A DNA stretch of 64,000 nt from NCBI RefSeq assembly GCF_001005085.2, contig NZ_LBMU02000021.1, positions 1-64,000 on the forward strand. The letters run 5' to 3'. Shown here piece after piece: positions 1 through 8,146 of this stretch. The DNA comes from Streptomyces humi. GTDB lineage: Bacteria; Actinomycetota; Actinomycetes; Streptomycetales; Streptomycetaceae. The position numbers and the translations under genes were made by a program. Every line of letters begins with the position of its first letter. Position 1 is the first letter of the stretch. Below the pieces are notes generated by a model that did not search any database, had not been told where the DNA came from, and saw only the letters and a list, made by a program, of their open reading frames with translations.

Positions 1-668
1 GCGCAGGTGGTCGCGGATCGCGCGGGACGAAAAGGCCTTGTCCGCCAGGACCACGTCCGGTCGGGTGCGCGGACGACCGTGTCGCCGGGGAACGCGCAGG
101 CGGGCCATGACGTCGGTGAAGGCGGGGGCATCACCGGCCTGTCCGGCAGTGAGGACGAACGCGAGGGGCCGGCAGCGGCCGTCGGCTGCGAGGTGGATCT
201 TCGTGGTCAGCCCGCCCCGGGACCGGCCGATGGCGTGGTCGGCCGGTTCGTCGGCCGGGGCCCCTTTTTACGGGCTCCGGCCGCGTGCTGATGAGCCCGC
301 ACGATCGTGGAGTCCACCGACACGGCCCAAGCCAGGTCCTCATCGGCGTCGGCCTGGGCCATCAGCGCGGTGAAGACGCGCTCCCAGGTGCCGTCGAGGG
401 CCCACATCCGCAGCCGGTTGTAGACGCCACGCCAGTTGCCGTACTTCTCCGGCAGGTGGACCCACTGCGTTCCGGTCTGGAACTTGAACGCGATGGCGTC
501 GATCACCTCCCGGTGATCCCGCCAGCGACCACCCCGCTGCGGCGTCCGGTCCGGGAGTAACGGCTCGATCCGCGCCCACTGCGCATCTGTTAACGGCACA
601 CCCGGACCAACGACCGACTGATCCAAACGAAACTGCCTAGAGTCCACGGTTTGATTGGTGCACCACAA
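1..668 (-). CDS. IS5-family transposase, split by a frameshift and cut by the window edge
   Basis: The first frame (207-668) has the DUF4096-type N-terminal domain (LTDAQWARIEPLLP...) and ends in the first DDE-site motif VSVDSTIVRAHQHAAGARKKG-like sequence. The reading then continues one base back (-1) as GAPADEPADHAIGRSRGGLTTK and runs to LADKAFSSRAIRDHLR at the window edge. The switch falls on the minus-strand run AAAAAGGGG (261-269). This arrangement is usual in IS5/IS427-group elements, where a -1 slip fuses two ORFs, so the frame break is probably programmed and not damage. The start is uncertain: GTG at 668 opens the frame, and a shorter start near 647 is equally possible. The end of the gene is outside the window. 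Confidence 0.8.
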
Positions 669-1246
669 GGCCGGTCACAACGTGGTAGATGGCGATGACC
701 CGGTTCCTCCTGCATCGGCCGCGGGCTGTGTCCGCTCGCTACTAGTGGAAGCGCGACCGCGTGACGTGGGACAAGCCGTCGTTCCTACGGCTGACTGCCG
801 CCCGCGAGAGGAACAACGGCTTGATCCGCGTCAAGCCTCGCTAACAAACCTTTTTGCGAACCGCTTGCCGGAGATACGTCCTGCATCAGGAACCGGCAGT
901 GGCAGAAGTTCCCCCTTGACTTCAACGTCCGGTTGTTGAACCACGGTTCCGTTGACACGTGGTGGCGCATGGACGAGGCCGTCCACGACGCAGCCGCTGG
1001 AACTACGGGACGAAGCTAAAACCGTTTACGCCACCCCGTGACTTCGCTTCACGCGACGCTTCGGTGGTGTCCTCCCCCGACCATATGCAACGCGCCCCCG
1101 ATCGGGATGGCCAGCCGGTACCCGTGCAAGGACAGCACCCTGCCAAATCATCGGCACCCCCCGGGTGGAGTGCTTCAATTGTCGGATTGGGCGGAGTCCG
1201 CTTAGCGTGGAAGCGCCGTGATCACGTAGCGACAGCAGGGTGAGCC
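669..1246. other. Gene-poor stretch with coding-like debris
   Basis: No complete gene is visible over about 580 bases. Two plus-strand frames look like C-terminal gene fragments without starts. One is near 742-843, ending ...NNGLIRVKPR. The other is near 822-1016 and contains the stretches KFPLDFNVRLLNHGSV and TWWRMDEAVHDAA. Both end in ordinary stop codons. I do not recognise either family. They are best read as remnants left by past insertions or deletions in this element. Confidence 0.35.
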
Positions 1247-1742
1247 ATGACTACTACTGAGCTGATTGGCGTAAGCCAGACGTCGGCCGCTGTCACTGGC
1301 AACAGCAAGTCTGGGCAGGGTGTTCTTGGTACGTCCGTCTCGTTGTACGGCGTCCACGGCATGAGCAGCACGAGCGACGGAGTCCAATGGCGCGAGTGCA
1401 AATGGCCATGGAGTCCGCGGTGAAGGCGCCGTCGGTATTTCCGGCAAGGGCACGAAAGGCCCAGGAGGCGAGTTCGCGTCTGAAACAGACGGACAAATTC
1501 GACTCGTTCCCCCATCCGAGCCGGCATTCTTCGTCGGCGACGCCTCGGCGGGGGAGGTACCGGTTCTGCCGAAGTACGCAAATGCCGGCGAGCTACGGCT
1601 GGTCCGCACAGAGGGCGGCACGTGCAGTCTCTGGCTGTGCGTGCACGGCTCGTCCAACAGCCCTGTCGCGCCTTGGGCGATGCGGGCGGAAGTTCGGCTC
1701 GGTGACGCGTTCGCGGGCCAAGGCGGAGAGTTCCCGCCCTAG
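1247..1742 (+). pseudogene. Frameshifted Gly-rich repeat protein of unknown function
   Basis: An ATG at 1247, with a GGGTGAG-like ribosome site just upstream, opens a frame with Gly-centred repeats: GVSQTSAAVTGNSKSGQGV, then LYGVHGMSSTSDGVQ. Near 1386-1388 one extra base breaks the frame. If it is ignored, the protein continues as GASANGHGVRGEGAVGISGKG and then a globular part (QIRLVPPSEPAFFVGDASA, LRLVRTEGGTCSLWLCVHG) to a TAG at 1740-1742, about 165 residues in all. Short G-x-x-G repeats of this kind occur in Streptomyces hypothetical proteins and in phage tail-fibre-like folds. I cannot assign a role. A sequencing error would produce the same picture. Confidence 0.5.
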
Positions 1743-1944
1743 TCGTCGTACAAGTTACTGCGAACCATCAGCTCTGCATTCGGCACTTCATTCATTCGCT
1801 TCTTGAACTCGTCTGAGACAGGCTGTGTTGTTGCAAAGATGACCCTGGCCGGATTCCTGATAGGCATCTTGACCAGAGCTTCAAACTTTTCTAGGGCCTC
1901 GGTCTTCAAGGAATCAGTCTTGAGACGCGTATGCGCACTGGTTC
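1743..1944. other. Intergenic, nothing recognised
   Basis: Lower-GC stretch of about 200 bases between the frameshifted gene and the ATPase gene. No repeat, RNA or coding signal could be recognised. A promoter for the ATPase gene is presumably here. Confidence 0.3.
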
Positions 1945-2439
1945 GTGGCGCCGGATCCGTCCGTCGGACACTTTCTGACGCTGACGCTCTTCGCCGAGTG
2001 CAACAGCACGGGACGCATCGCGCGTGACACGACGTCCGTGTTTCTTCGTGGCGCGGTTCCGGACGACGTCATGTATGACGCACGGCTGCTCGTCACGGAG
2101 CTGGTCGGCAACGTGGTGAATCACGCTGTGCCGGATCGCTGCCGGGCCCATGCCGGTGGCGCTCGGCGCATCGACGTGACCTTCAAGCTCTACCCGAAGT
2201 GGCTGTTCTTCGGGGTTGCGGACGAGGACTCCACGCCCCCGCTGCTGCCCATGGGCGACTTCTACTCGCCCGAGTTGGTGACGGAGTTCTCGGAGGCGGT
2301 CCTGGCCGACAGCGGCCGTGGACTGATGCTCGCCCAGCGGATGGCGACGGCGGTGTGGTGGACGCCGAAACCAGGCGGCGGCAAAACGGTCTGGTGCCGC
2401 TTCGATCGTGACGACACAGTCGGACTCGGCTCGTCCTGA
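1945..2439 (+). CDS. RsbW-like ATP-binding regulatory protein (HATPase_c_2)
   Basis: A 164-residue protein with the GHKL fold of anti-sigma factor kinases. The N-box is visible as DARLLVTELVGNVVNHAV, then a FFGVADEDST segment takes the place of the G1 box, and DSGRGLMLAQRMATAVWW corresponds to the G2 region. Streptomyces has dozens of such short proteins; they bind and sometimes phosphorylate anti-anti-sigma partners, and many act with Bld/Whi or stress sigma factors. No partner gene is adjacent. The start is GTG at 1945, because an in-frame stop lies at 1921-1923 and there is no better start between. It is probably cargo of the integrated element. The substrate and target are unknown. Confidence 0.7.
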   Translation: MAPDPSVGHFLTLTLFAECNSTGRIARDTTSVFLRGAVPDDVMYDARLLVTELVGNVVNHAVPDRCRAHAGGARRIDVTFKLYPKWLFFGVADEDSTPPLLPMGDFYSPELVTEFSEAVLADSGRGLMLAQRMATAVWWTPKPGGGKTVWCRFDRDDTVGLGSS

Positions 2440-2515
2440 TGATCTCCAGGCTGCCGATCCAGCGCCCCATCCGCGCCAGCGGGGCGGCAGTCAGGGGCCG
2501 GAGGCAGATCGGGGC

Positions 2516-3322
2516 TTGACCCCGAATCCTGGACACGGCTTATGCGGCTTGGGTCGGGGTAGTTGGTGCTTCTCGGAGTGCTGTTTCGTAGGCGATGGGG
2601 CTGCGGTGTCCGAGGCGGGAGTGACGGCGTCTTGTGTTGTAGCGGTGGAGCCGGCGGAACGCGTCGAGGCGGGCCTCGCGCTCGCTCGACCAGTGCTTGC
2701 GGCCCTGGAGTGTTTCGCGTTTGAACGTTGCGTTGAACGATTCCGCGAGTGCGTTGTCAGCGCTGGAGCCGATCGCGCTCATGGACTGGCGGACGCCGGC
2801 TCTGCGGCAGGCGTCGGCGAAGGCCCGGCTCGTGTACTGGGCCCCGTGATCGACATGCATGATCGCCCCGGTCAGGCTGTCGCGGGTGCGTTCAGCGGCG
2901 ATCAGAGCGTCGGTGACGAGATCGGTCCGCATATGATCGGCGATCGCCCAGCCGACGAGGCGGCGCGAGGCGAGGTCGATGACGGTGGCCAGGTAGAGGA
3001 ACTTCCCGCCGTCCACGGGGAGATACGTGATGTCACCCACGTACTTCGTGTTCGGCTCGGCCGCGGTGAAGTCGCGGCCGATCAGGTCCGGGCCTTCGCC
3101 GCGGACGGGTCCGGGACCGTGGTGCGGTGGCGGCGACGCAGCCGCACGCCTGCGAGATTGATGCTCCGCATCACGCGCGCGACCCGCTTGTGGTTGACGC
3201 GATCACCGTCCTCGCGGAGCTCGGCAGTGATCCTGGGGACGCCGTAGGTGCCGTCCGATTCCCGGTGCACGGCCCGTATCCGGGCAGCGAGCCTGTCTCG
3301 TGTGTCCAAGATCAGGGGTCAA
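2516..3322 (-). mobile_element. Internally deleted IS3-family element with both ends
   Basis: The 21-base ends are inverted repeats of each other. The left end, 2516-2536, reads TTGACCCCGAATCCTGGACAC. The right end, 3302-3322, reads TTGACCCCTGATCTTGGACAC on the minus strand, identical at 18 of 21 positions. The three bases outside each end are GGC, which fits the 3-bp target duplication of IS3 elements, though in GC-rich DNA this could be chance. The interior has only about 765 bases, too short for orfA plus orfB. The orfB frame begins abruptly inside the HTH_21 region, so orfA and the 5' part of orfB have been lost by internal deletion. Confidence 0.7.
2540..3309 (-). pseudogene. IS3-family transposase orfB remnant, truncated and frameshifted
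   Basis: The N-terminal fragment (3082-3309) reads RLAARIRAVHRESDGTYGVP, the HTH_21 motif, starting directly at the terminal repeat. The second fragment (2540-3040) has the rve integrase core, with GDITYLPVDGGKFLYLATVID, VDHGAQYTS and the Glu in NALAESFNATFKRE, and ends ...APTTPTQAA. The two lie in different frames. Adding one base near 3088-3093 would join AAKA to PDLIGRDFTAAEPNTKYVGD, the usual linker. All three DDE residues are present but the protein cannot be made intact. The element is therefore dead unless supplied with transposase in trans. Confidence 0.8.
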
Positions 3323-3471
3323 GGCCCCTCTTCGGACCCCGAACCAGGCGCCTACGAAATAACCGAAGACCTGATGAGACGTCAGTATGTGGCAGTAAAG
3401 TGGAGTTAGAGACAGACGCCCCGGCAGCGGCTGGCACCGCCCCGGGGCTGGCCGACTGATTGGGAGTCGAC

Positions 3472-5439
3472 GTGTCCAATAAAAGCACAGCCCTGCGCTC
3501 ACCCATCGGGACCACTGCTCGGGTGGTCGGCACACGCTCGCTGCGTGCCGTCGACTACCTCCGCGTCTCGACCGAGGAGCAGAAGAAGGGCTACGGCGTA
3601 GCCAGGCAAAGCCGCAAGACAACAAGGCACATCGCGCTTAAGCAGTGGGCGCATGCCGGGACCTACAAGGACGAGGGAGTCTCGGGGTCCCTGGAAGCTG
3701 CTGCCCGAGGTGATCTCAAACGCCTCATGGATGACGCTCAGCAGACTCCGCGCCCGTTCGACATTGTGGTGGTGCCGGACGGCCGTGTGATCGGTCGTAA
3801 GGGCCGCGCCTTCTGGCGTTGGGTGTGGGCCCTCGAAGACATCGGCGTTTACGTCGCCGTGGTCGCCGACGACTACGACAACACGACGGCCGAGGGGCGC
3901 AAGAAGATGCGCCGCGATGCCGACTACGCAGAGACCGAGTGGGAGACGATCCGAGACCGCACCCAGGGCGGGTTGCAGGAGAAGGCAGAACTCACGCCGG
4001 CCGCGCACATCGGTGGGCGCCCTCCCTACGGCTATCGCATCGCCAACAAGGGAACTCCCGGCTCGTACCTGGTGGTCGACGAGGATGAGGCGAAGGTCAT
4101 CAAGCGCGTGTACGACCTGGTCGTCCGCGAGGGCCTCAACCTCCGCAAAGCCACGATCCGTCTGAACTCAGAGGGGACCAAATCCCGCACGGGCAAGTCC
4201 TGGACGCGTGACAACCTCCGTGATCGAGTGATGTCGACGCCTGTGCTTGATGCCGTGCTCGTCTTTCGCGGGAAGCATGCCAAGACCGACGAGGACGGCA
4301 CCCCCCTATGGGGTAACTCGATCAGGATCGAGCTTCCTCGGATCCTGACCGAGGAACAGAGCGCTGAGCTACGGCGCAAGGTTGACGAGACCGCAAAGCA
4401 CAGTAGCGGGCAACTCTCCTTCTATCCGCTGAGCGGCCGAATCATGAGCCTCTGCCAGCGGACGTACTCAGGGATGAGCAACGAAATCGACGGTGAGTAC
4501 GCCCGGTTCTACCGGTGCACCGGAATCGCGCCCAAGGATCTCAGCCAGAAGTCATGCGGCTGCTCTCGCATCGACGCTGACGCTCTTGAGGCGCATGTCT
4601 GGACCCGCGTCACTGAAATCGCGAGCGACACCGAAAAACTTCAGACGCTGGCTGCCGAGTGGATCGGGATGGCGGAAGGCGACACCGCCGCCCTGGGCGA
4701 CCGGATCGCCGACCTTGACCGGCAGATCGAGGGCATGAACGCATCGATTGCCGCCGTCATCGTGGCCACCGCCAAACAGAGCAAGTCAGCTGATGCCATC
4801 GAGACAGCCACGGCCGTGCTGAACGAGGAACTCCAGCAGCTTCAGAATCTGCGTGATGAAGCGGCCGAATGGCTGACCGAGATGGAGGAGTCGGACCAGC
4901 GTGCGCGTGATCTGATCGCCCTGGCTGCCATGGCGAAGGAGTCGTTCCCGAACATGGCCCCGGAGCAACAAGCGGCCATCTTGTCCATCCTGGAACTGAA
5001 GGTCACGATCACAGGGCCCGTCCCGGACGATCGACGTGGCGGTGTCCCGTGCACCGTGCGGGCCTGGTACGCAACCAGTGGTCTCGGAATCCCGGTCGCC
5101 GGCCTCTCCGACGAGGAATGGGCCAGGGTCGCTCCCCTACTGCCCAAGGGCCGCAGGGGCACCGTCCGCCGATCCTTGGACGCCATCTTCTACAAGGCAC
5201 GTACCGGCAAATCGTGGCCTGAAGTGATCAAGGACACCGGCGCCACAATCCAGGCCTCGAAGCACTTCAACGCCTGGACATCCGATGACACGTGGACCCG
5301 CGTGAACGCGGCGCTGTCGGACGTGGAGCAGACTCCTCTTCCCGAACCTCAGCTCCTACCGCCGATGATCATCGAAGGGCGAGTCGACCCGAGCGCGATG
5401 CTGCACCCTGAGGGACGATCCCGAACGGGATGCCGATGA
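3472..5439 (+). CDS. Large serine recombinase with DUF4096-like C-terminal domain
   Basis: A 655-residue site-specific recombinase. The catalytic resolvase domain spans about residues 25-165, with the nucleophile Ser33 in YLRVSTEEQKKGYG. The recombinase domain follows (about 185-290, GRPPYGYRIANKGTPGSYLV). Next come a degenerate zinc-ribbon segment with SCGCSRIDADALEAHVW and a long helical, probably coiled-coil stretch (about 400-490). Residues about 545-600 read GLSDEEWARVAPLLPKGRRG and ARTGKSWPEV, the pattern of the DUF4096 helix-turn-helix domain of IS5-family transposases. GTG at 3472 is preferred over TTG at 3460 because GGGAG sits about 6 bases upstream of it. The last codons and the stop lie inside yccF-derived DNA. 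It probably integrates and excises the element. Confidence 0.85.
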   Translation: MSNKSTALRSPIGTTARVVGTRSLRAVDYLRVSTEEQKKGYGVARQSRKTTRHIALKQWAHAGTYKDEGVSGSLEAAARGDLKRLMDDAQQTPRPFDIVVVPDGRVIGRKGRAFWRWVWALEDIGVYVAVVADDYDNTTAEGRKKMRRDADYAETEWETIRDRTQGGLQEKAELTPAAHIGGRPPYGYRIANKGTPGSYLVVDEDEAKVIKRVYDLVVREGLNLRKATIRLNSEGTKSRTGKSWTRDNLRDRVMSTPVLDAVLVFRGKHAKTDEDGTPLWGNSIRIELPRILTEEQSAELRRKVDETAKHSSGQLSFYPLSGRIMSLCQRTYSGMSNEIDGEYARFYRCTGIAPKDLSQKSCGCSRIDADALEAHVWTRVTEIASDTEKLQTLAAEWIGMAEGDTAALGDRIADLDRQIEGMNASIAAVIVATAKQSKSADAIETATAVLNEELQQLQNLRDEAAEWLTEMEESDQRARDLIALAAMAKESFPNMAPEQQAAILSILELKVTITGPVPDDRRGGVPCTVRAWYATSGLGIPVAGLSDEEWARVAPLLPKGRRGTVRRSLDAIFYKARTGKSWPEVIKDTGATIQASKHFNAWTSDDTWTRVNAALSDVEQTPLPEPQLLPPMIIEGRVDPSAMLHPEGRSRTGCR

Positions 5440-5533
5440 TCGTGATGCAGAGGATCACGCCAGCGAGAAGGTACCCGAGGAACAGCCAGAAGCCGCTCAG
5501 GACGAGCCAAATGACGTTCAGGATGGTCTTCAC
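5369..5533 (-). pseudogene. yccF: yccF-like inner membrane protein gene, truncated by insertion
   Basis: GTG at 5533 overlaps the htpX stop codon as GTGA and opens a frame reading [38 protein letters not shown]. This is the N-terminal membrane segment and IGIPFG signature of the YccF domain family. After IGIPFGI the sequence becomes unrelated (VPQGAASRSGRLALR) and stops at 5369-5371 after 54 residues, against roughly 120-140 for the family, where the motif is normally followed by a second similar half. The gene is too short for the ORF list but clear in translation. It marks the host side of the mobile-element junction and should be non-functional. Confidence 0.8.
5412..5440. other. Predicted attachment junction (attL or attR core region)
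   Basis: Host coding similarity (yccF, minus strand) ends around 5416-5434, while element-derived recombinase coding runs in from the left to a stop at 5437-5439. The crossover core of a serine integrase is usually only 2 to 12 bases and must lie in this interval. Which base pairs form the core cannot be fixed without the other junction or an empty site. Confidence 0.5.
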
Positions 5534-6393
5534 TGAGGGCGACCTGCCATCTTCTCTAGCCGGGCGATCCGTTCCGCCATCGGCGGATGCGTCGAGAACA
5601 TCTTCGACAGTCCCTGCCCCGGGCGGAAGGGGTTCGCGATCATCATATGGCTCGCGGTCTCGATCCGGGGCTCCGGAGGAAGCGGAAGCTGCTTGGTGCC
5701 GGCCTCCAGCTTGCGCAACGCGCTGGCCAGGGCGAGCGGGTCGCCGGTGAGCTGGGCTCCGGAGGCATCCGCCTCGTACTCCCGGGAGCGGCTGATGGCG
5801 AGCTGGATGAGGGAGGCGGCGAGCGGGCCGAGGATCATGATCAGCAGCAGGCCGAGGAAGCCGGGGCCGTCGTCGTCGTCCGAACGGCCGACGGGGATCA
5901 GCCAGGCGAAGTTGACCAGGAACATGATCACGGAGGCGAGGGCGCCGGCCACCGACGAGATGAGGATGTCGCGGTTGTAGACGTGACTCAGTTCGTGGCC
6001 GATGACCCCGCGCAGTTCACGTTCGTCCAGGATGCGCATGATGCCTTCGGTGCAGCACACGGCGGCGTTGCGTGGGTTGCGGCCGGTCGCGAAGGCGTTC
6101 GGCGCCTCCGTCGGGGAGATGTACAGGCGGGGCATGGGCTGCCGGGCCTGGGTGGAGAGCTCCCGGACCATCCGGTACAGGGCTGGGGCCTCGAACTCGC
6201 TCACCGGGCGCGCGCGCATCGCGCGTAGCGCGAGCTTGTCGCTGTTCCAGTACGCGTACGCGTTCGTGCCGAGGGCGACGAGGACCGCGATGATCAGACC
6301 CGTCCGGCCGAAGAAGCTGCCGATGACGATGATGAGTGCCGACAGTCCCCCGAGGAGAACTGCGGTCCTGAGCCCGTTGTGCCGGCGGTGCAC
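5530..6393 (-). CDS. htpX: HtpX-type membrane zinc metalloprotease (M48B)
   Basis: A 287-residue integral membrane protease for quality control of membrane proteins. Two N-terminal hydrophobic segments ([33 protein letters not shown]) are followed by the zinc motif GHELSH at about residue 132 and a second pair of membrane segments. The third zinc ligand is in [13 protein letters not shown]. The IANPF...[15 protein letters not shown]-terminus is typical of HtpX. The length matches the family. GTG at 6393 has GGAGGG about 8 bases upstream. The gene overlaps truncated yccF by four bases, so the two were presumably co-transcribed before the insertion. Confidence 0.92.
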   Translation of the reverse strand: MHRRHNGLRTAVLLGGLSALIIVIGSFFGRTGLIIAVLVALGTNAYAYWNSDKLALRAMRARPVSEFEAPALYRMVRELSTQARQPMPRLYISPTEAPNAFATGRNPRNAAVCCTEGIMRILDERELRGVIGHELSHVYNRDILISSVAGALASVIMFLVNFAWLIPVGRSDDDDGPGFLGLLLIMILGPLAASLIQLAISRSREYEADASGAQLTGDPLALASALRKLEAGTKQLPLPPEPRIETASHMMIANPFRPGQGLSKMFSTHPPMAERIARLEKMAGRPQ

Positions 6394-6595
6394 GGTACGC
6401 CCTCCAAGTCGTGCGGCAGGGGAACCCTTTGCCTGCGCTGCTGCCTTCCGGTCTGCGATGCCACCGGTGTCGTGGTGCCACGTCCAGTGGACCCTCCCGC
6501 ACTGGTCAACGCCAGGCGGCGGCCACTAGTTCCCTTGTGCCCGCTGTGCGCCGCGTGAGCCGTCCGGGTGAGGCACGGCGCGCCATGCGCGGGCA

Positions 6596-6619
6596 CGCCC
6601 TCACGCGCGCGTGAGGGCG
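6596..6619 (-). terminator. Perfect palindrome directly after nuoN2
   Basis: Twelve-base arms CGCCCTCACGCG and CGCGTGAGGGCG abut with no spacer and begin at the base next to the nuoN2 stop codon. It would fold into a strong GC hairpin and is the likely end of the ten-gene nuo transcript. There is no U-tract, as is common in Streptomyces. Confidence 0.65.
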
Positions 6620-8146
6620 TCAGAACAGGCCGGTGCCTGCGAAGCGCAGCACCAGCTGCGGTGCTCCGGACAGTGCGATGCCGAGGGCGCCGGTGAGGGC
6701 GAGCGCGGCCGTGAGGGGGGCCGGGAGGGCGTGCTGGGCCGGTTCGCCCTCAGGGGCGCGGAACAGCAGGGTCGCCCACTGGAGGTAGTAGTAGAGGGCG
6801 ATCACGACGTTGACTGCCATGACGACGGCCAGCCAGCCGAGGCCCGCGTCGACGGCCGTCGAGAAGACGGTGACCTTCGCGAACAGTCCGATGACGCCGG
6901 GCGGGAGTCCGGCCAGGCACAGCAGGAAGAACGCCAGGAGCAGCGCGGTGAGCGGGTTGCTGGCGTACAGGCCGCGGTAGTCGGAGACGCGGTTCAGGTG
7001 CCGTGTGCGCGCCACCAGGGCGGCCACCGCGAAGGCGCCGAGGTTGACGGCCGCGTACATGAGGGCGTAGGCGACGGTGGAGCCGACGGTCTTCCGGGCG
7101 TCCTCGGTGTATCCGGCGGCGGCGATCGGCACCAGCAGGTAGCCGGCCTGGCCCACCGACGACCAGGCGAGCAGTCGTACCGCGCTGTACGCGCGCGTGG
7201 CCTGCTGGCGCAGGGCCGCGACGTTGCCCACGGTCATGGTGAGGGCGGCCAGGACGGCGAGCGCGGGTCCCCAGACGTCGGCGTACGACGGGAAGGCGAC
7301 GACGGTGACCAGGATCAGGCCGGAGAAGCCGACGGCCTTGCCGACGACCGACAGGTAGGAGGCGATCGGGAGCGGGGCGCCGACGTAGGTGTCGGGCACC
7401 CAGAAGTGGAACGGCACGGCGGCTGTCTTGAACGCGAAGCCCACAAGGGTGAGGACGACACCCGTCTGGGCGAGGGTGTGCAGTTGTCCGTCGACGTGCT
7501 GGATACGGTCGGCGACCTGGGTGAGGTAGAGGCTGCCGGTGGTGACGTACACGAAGCTGACGCCCATGAGGCTGACGGCGGTCGCGGTCACCGAGGACAG
7601 GAAGAACTTCAGGGCCGCTTCGGAGGACCGTCTGTCGCCGTGCCGGATGCCGACGAGGGCGAAGGCGGGCAGGGAGGCGACCTCCAGGGCGACGATCAGG
7701 GTGGCGAGGTCCCGGGAGGCGGGCAGCAGGGCGGCACCCGCGGCCGAGGAGAGCAGCAGGAACCAGAACTCGCCCTGGGGGTAGCGGCTCCGGCCGTCCT
7801 TGAGAGCCGTGAGGGACAGCAGGGCGGTGAGCAGGGCGCCGCCGAGGACCAGGAACTGCACGACCAGGGTGAACCGGTCCGCGGTGTAGCTGCACGCGCG
7901 CGGGGCGCCGTTCAGGCAGAAGGTGCTGCGATCGTGGTCCAGAAGCGGGAGCAACAGGGCGGCGGCCGCTGCGAGTCCGGCGACCGACACCCAGCCGAGG
8001 AGCGGTTTCCTCGTTTCGGGCACGAACAGGTCGGCGATCAGGACGGCGAGACCGACGACCGCGGTGAGGGTGGGCGGGGCGATGGCGAGCCAGTCGACGG
8101 ACTGGACGAGGTTCGCGGCCAGGGGCTGGGCGGCCAGGGCGCTCAT
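6620..8146 (-). CDS. nuoN2: NADH-quinone oxidoreductase subunit N (second cluster)
   Basis: A 508-residue, highly hydrophobic antiporter-like subunit of the complex I membrane arm, which takes part in proton translocation. Recognisable motifs are EVASLPAFALVGIRHGDRRSSEAALKFF-type sequence, PFHFWVPDTYVGAPLPIASYL and the end region FLLCLAGLPPGVIGLFAKVTVF. The start is ATG at 8146, overlapping the nuoM2 stop by four bases (ATGA). The open frame continues upstream only as a shadow of nuoM2. It is the last gene of the partial nuo cluster. Confidence 0.92.
   Translation of the reverse strand: MSALAAQPLAANLVQSVDWLAIAPPTLTAVVGLAVLIADLFVPETRKPLLGWVSVAGLAAAAALLLPLLDHDRSTFCLNGAPRACSYTADRFTLVVQFLVLGGALLTALLSLTALKDGRSRYPQGEFWFLLLSSAAGAALLPASRDLATLIVALEVASLPAFALVGIRHGDRRSSEAALKFFLSSVTATAVSLMGVSFVYVTTGSLYLTQVADRIQHVDGQLHTLAQTGVVLTLVGFAFKTAAVPFHFWVPDTYVGAPLPIASYLSVVGKAVGFSGLILVTVVAFPSYADVWGPALAVLAALTMTVGNVAALRQQATRAYSAVRLLAWSSVGQAGYLLVPIAAAGYTEDARKTVGSTVAYALMYAAVNLGAFAVAALVARTRHLNRVSDYRGLYASNPLTALLLAFFLLCLAGLPPGVIGLFAKVTVFSTAVDAGLGWLAVVMAVNVVIALYYYLQWATLLFRAPEGEPAQHALPAPLTAALALTGALGIALSGAPQLVLRFAGTGLF

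Larger units (their letters stand above)
1..5430. mobile_element. Probable integrative element, one end visible, inserted in yccF
   Basis: The leftmost 5.4 kb is unlike the rest of the window. It holds two insertion-sequence remnants, a frameshifted gene, an isolated anti-sigma-type ATPase and a large serine recombinase placed at the very end. The right border is set by a truncated yccF gene (5369-5533, minus) whose coding similarity stops inside the codons for its IGIPFG motif. Serine integrases commonly sit next to one attachment junction, which fits. The other end, with the rest of yccF, is not in the window. The extent to the left is unknown, and the IS copies may be later insertions. Confidence 0.65.

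Noticed and set aside
1202..1657. Minus-strand frames of 119-151 codons over the frameshifted Gly-repeat gene.
   Set aside because: They are antisense to coherent repeat-protein sequence in two plus-strand frames, and show no motif.
6420..6500. Possible signal recognition particle RNA upstream of htpX, because the minus strand reads CCGGAAGGCAGCAGC, close to the SRP apical motif.
   Set aside because: The 5' side of the apical stem is one base short, the expected symmetric-loop partner is not formed, and no long outer helix pairs around it. The match is probably chance in GC-rich DNA.
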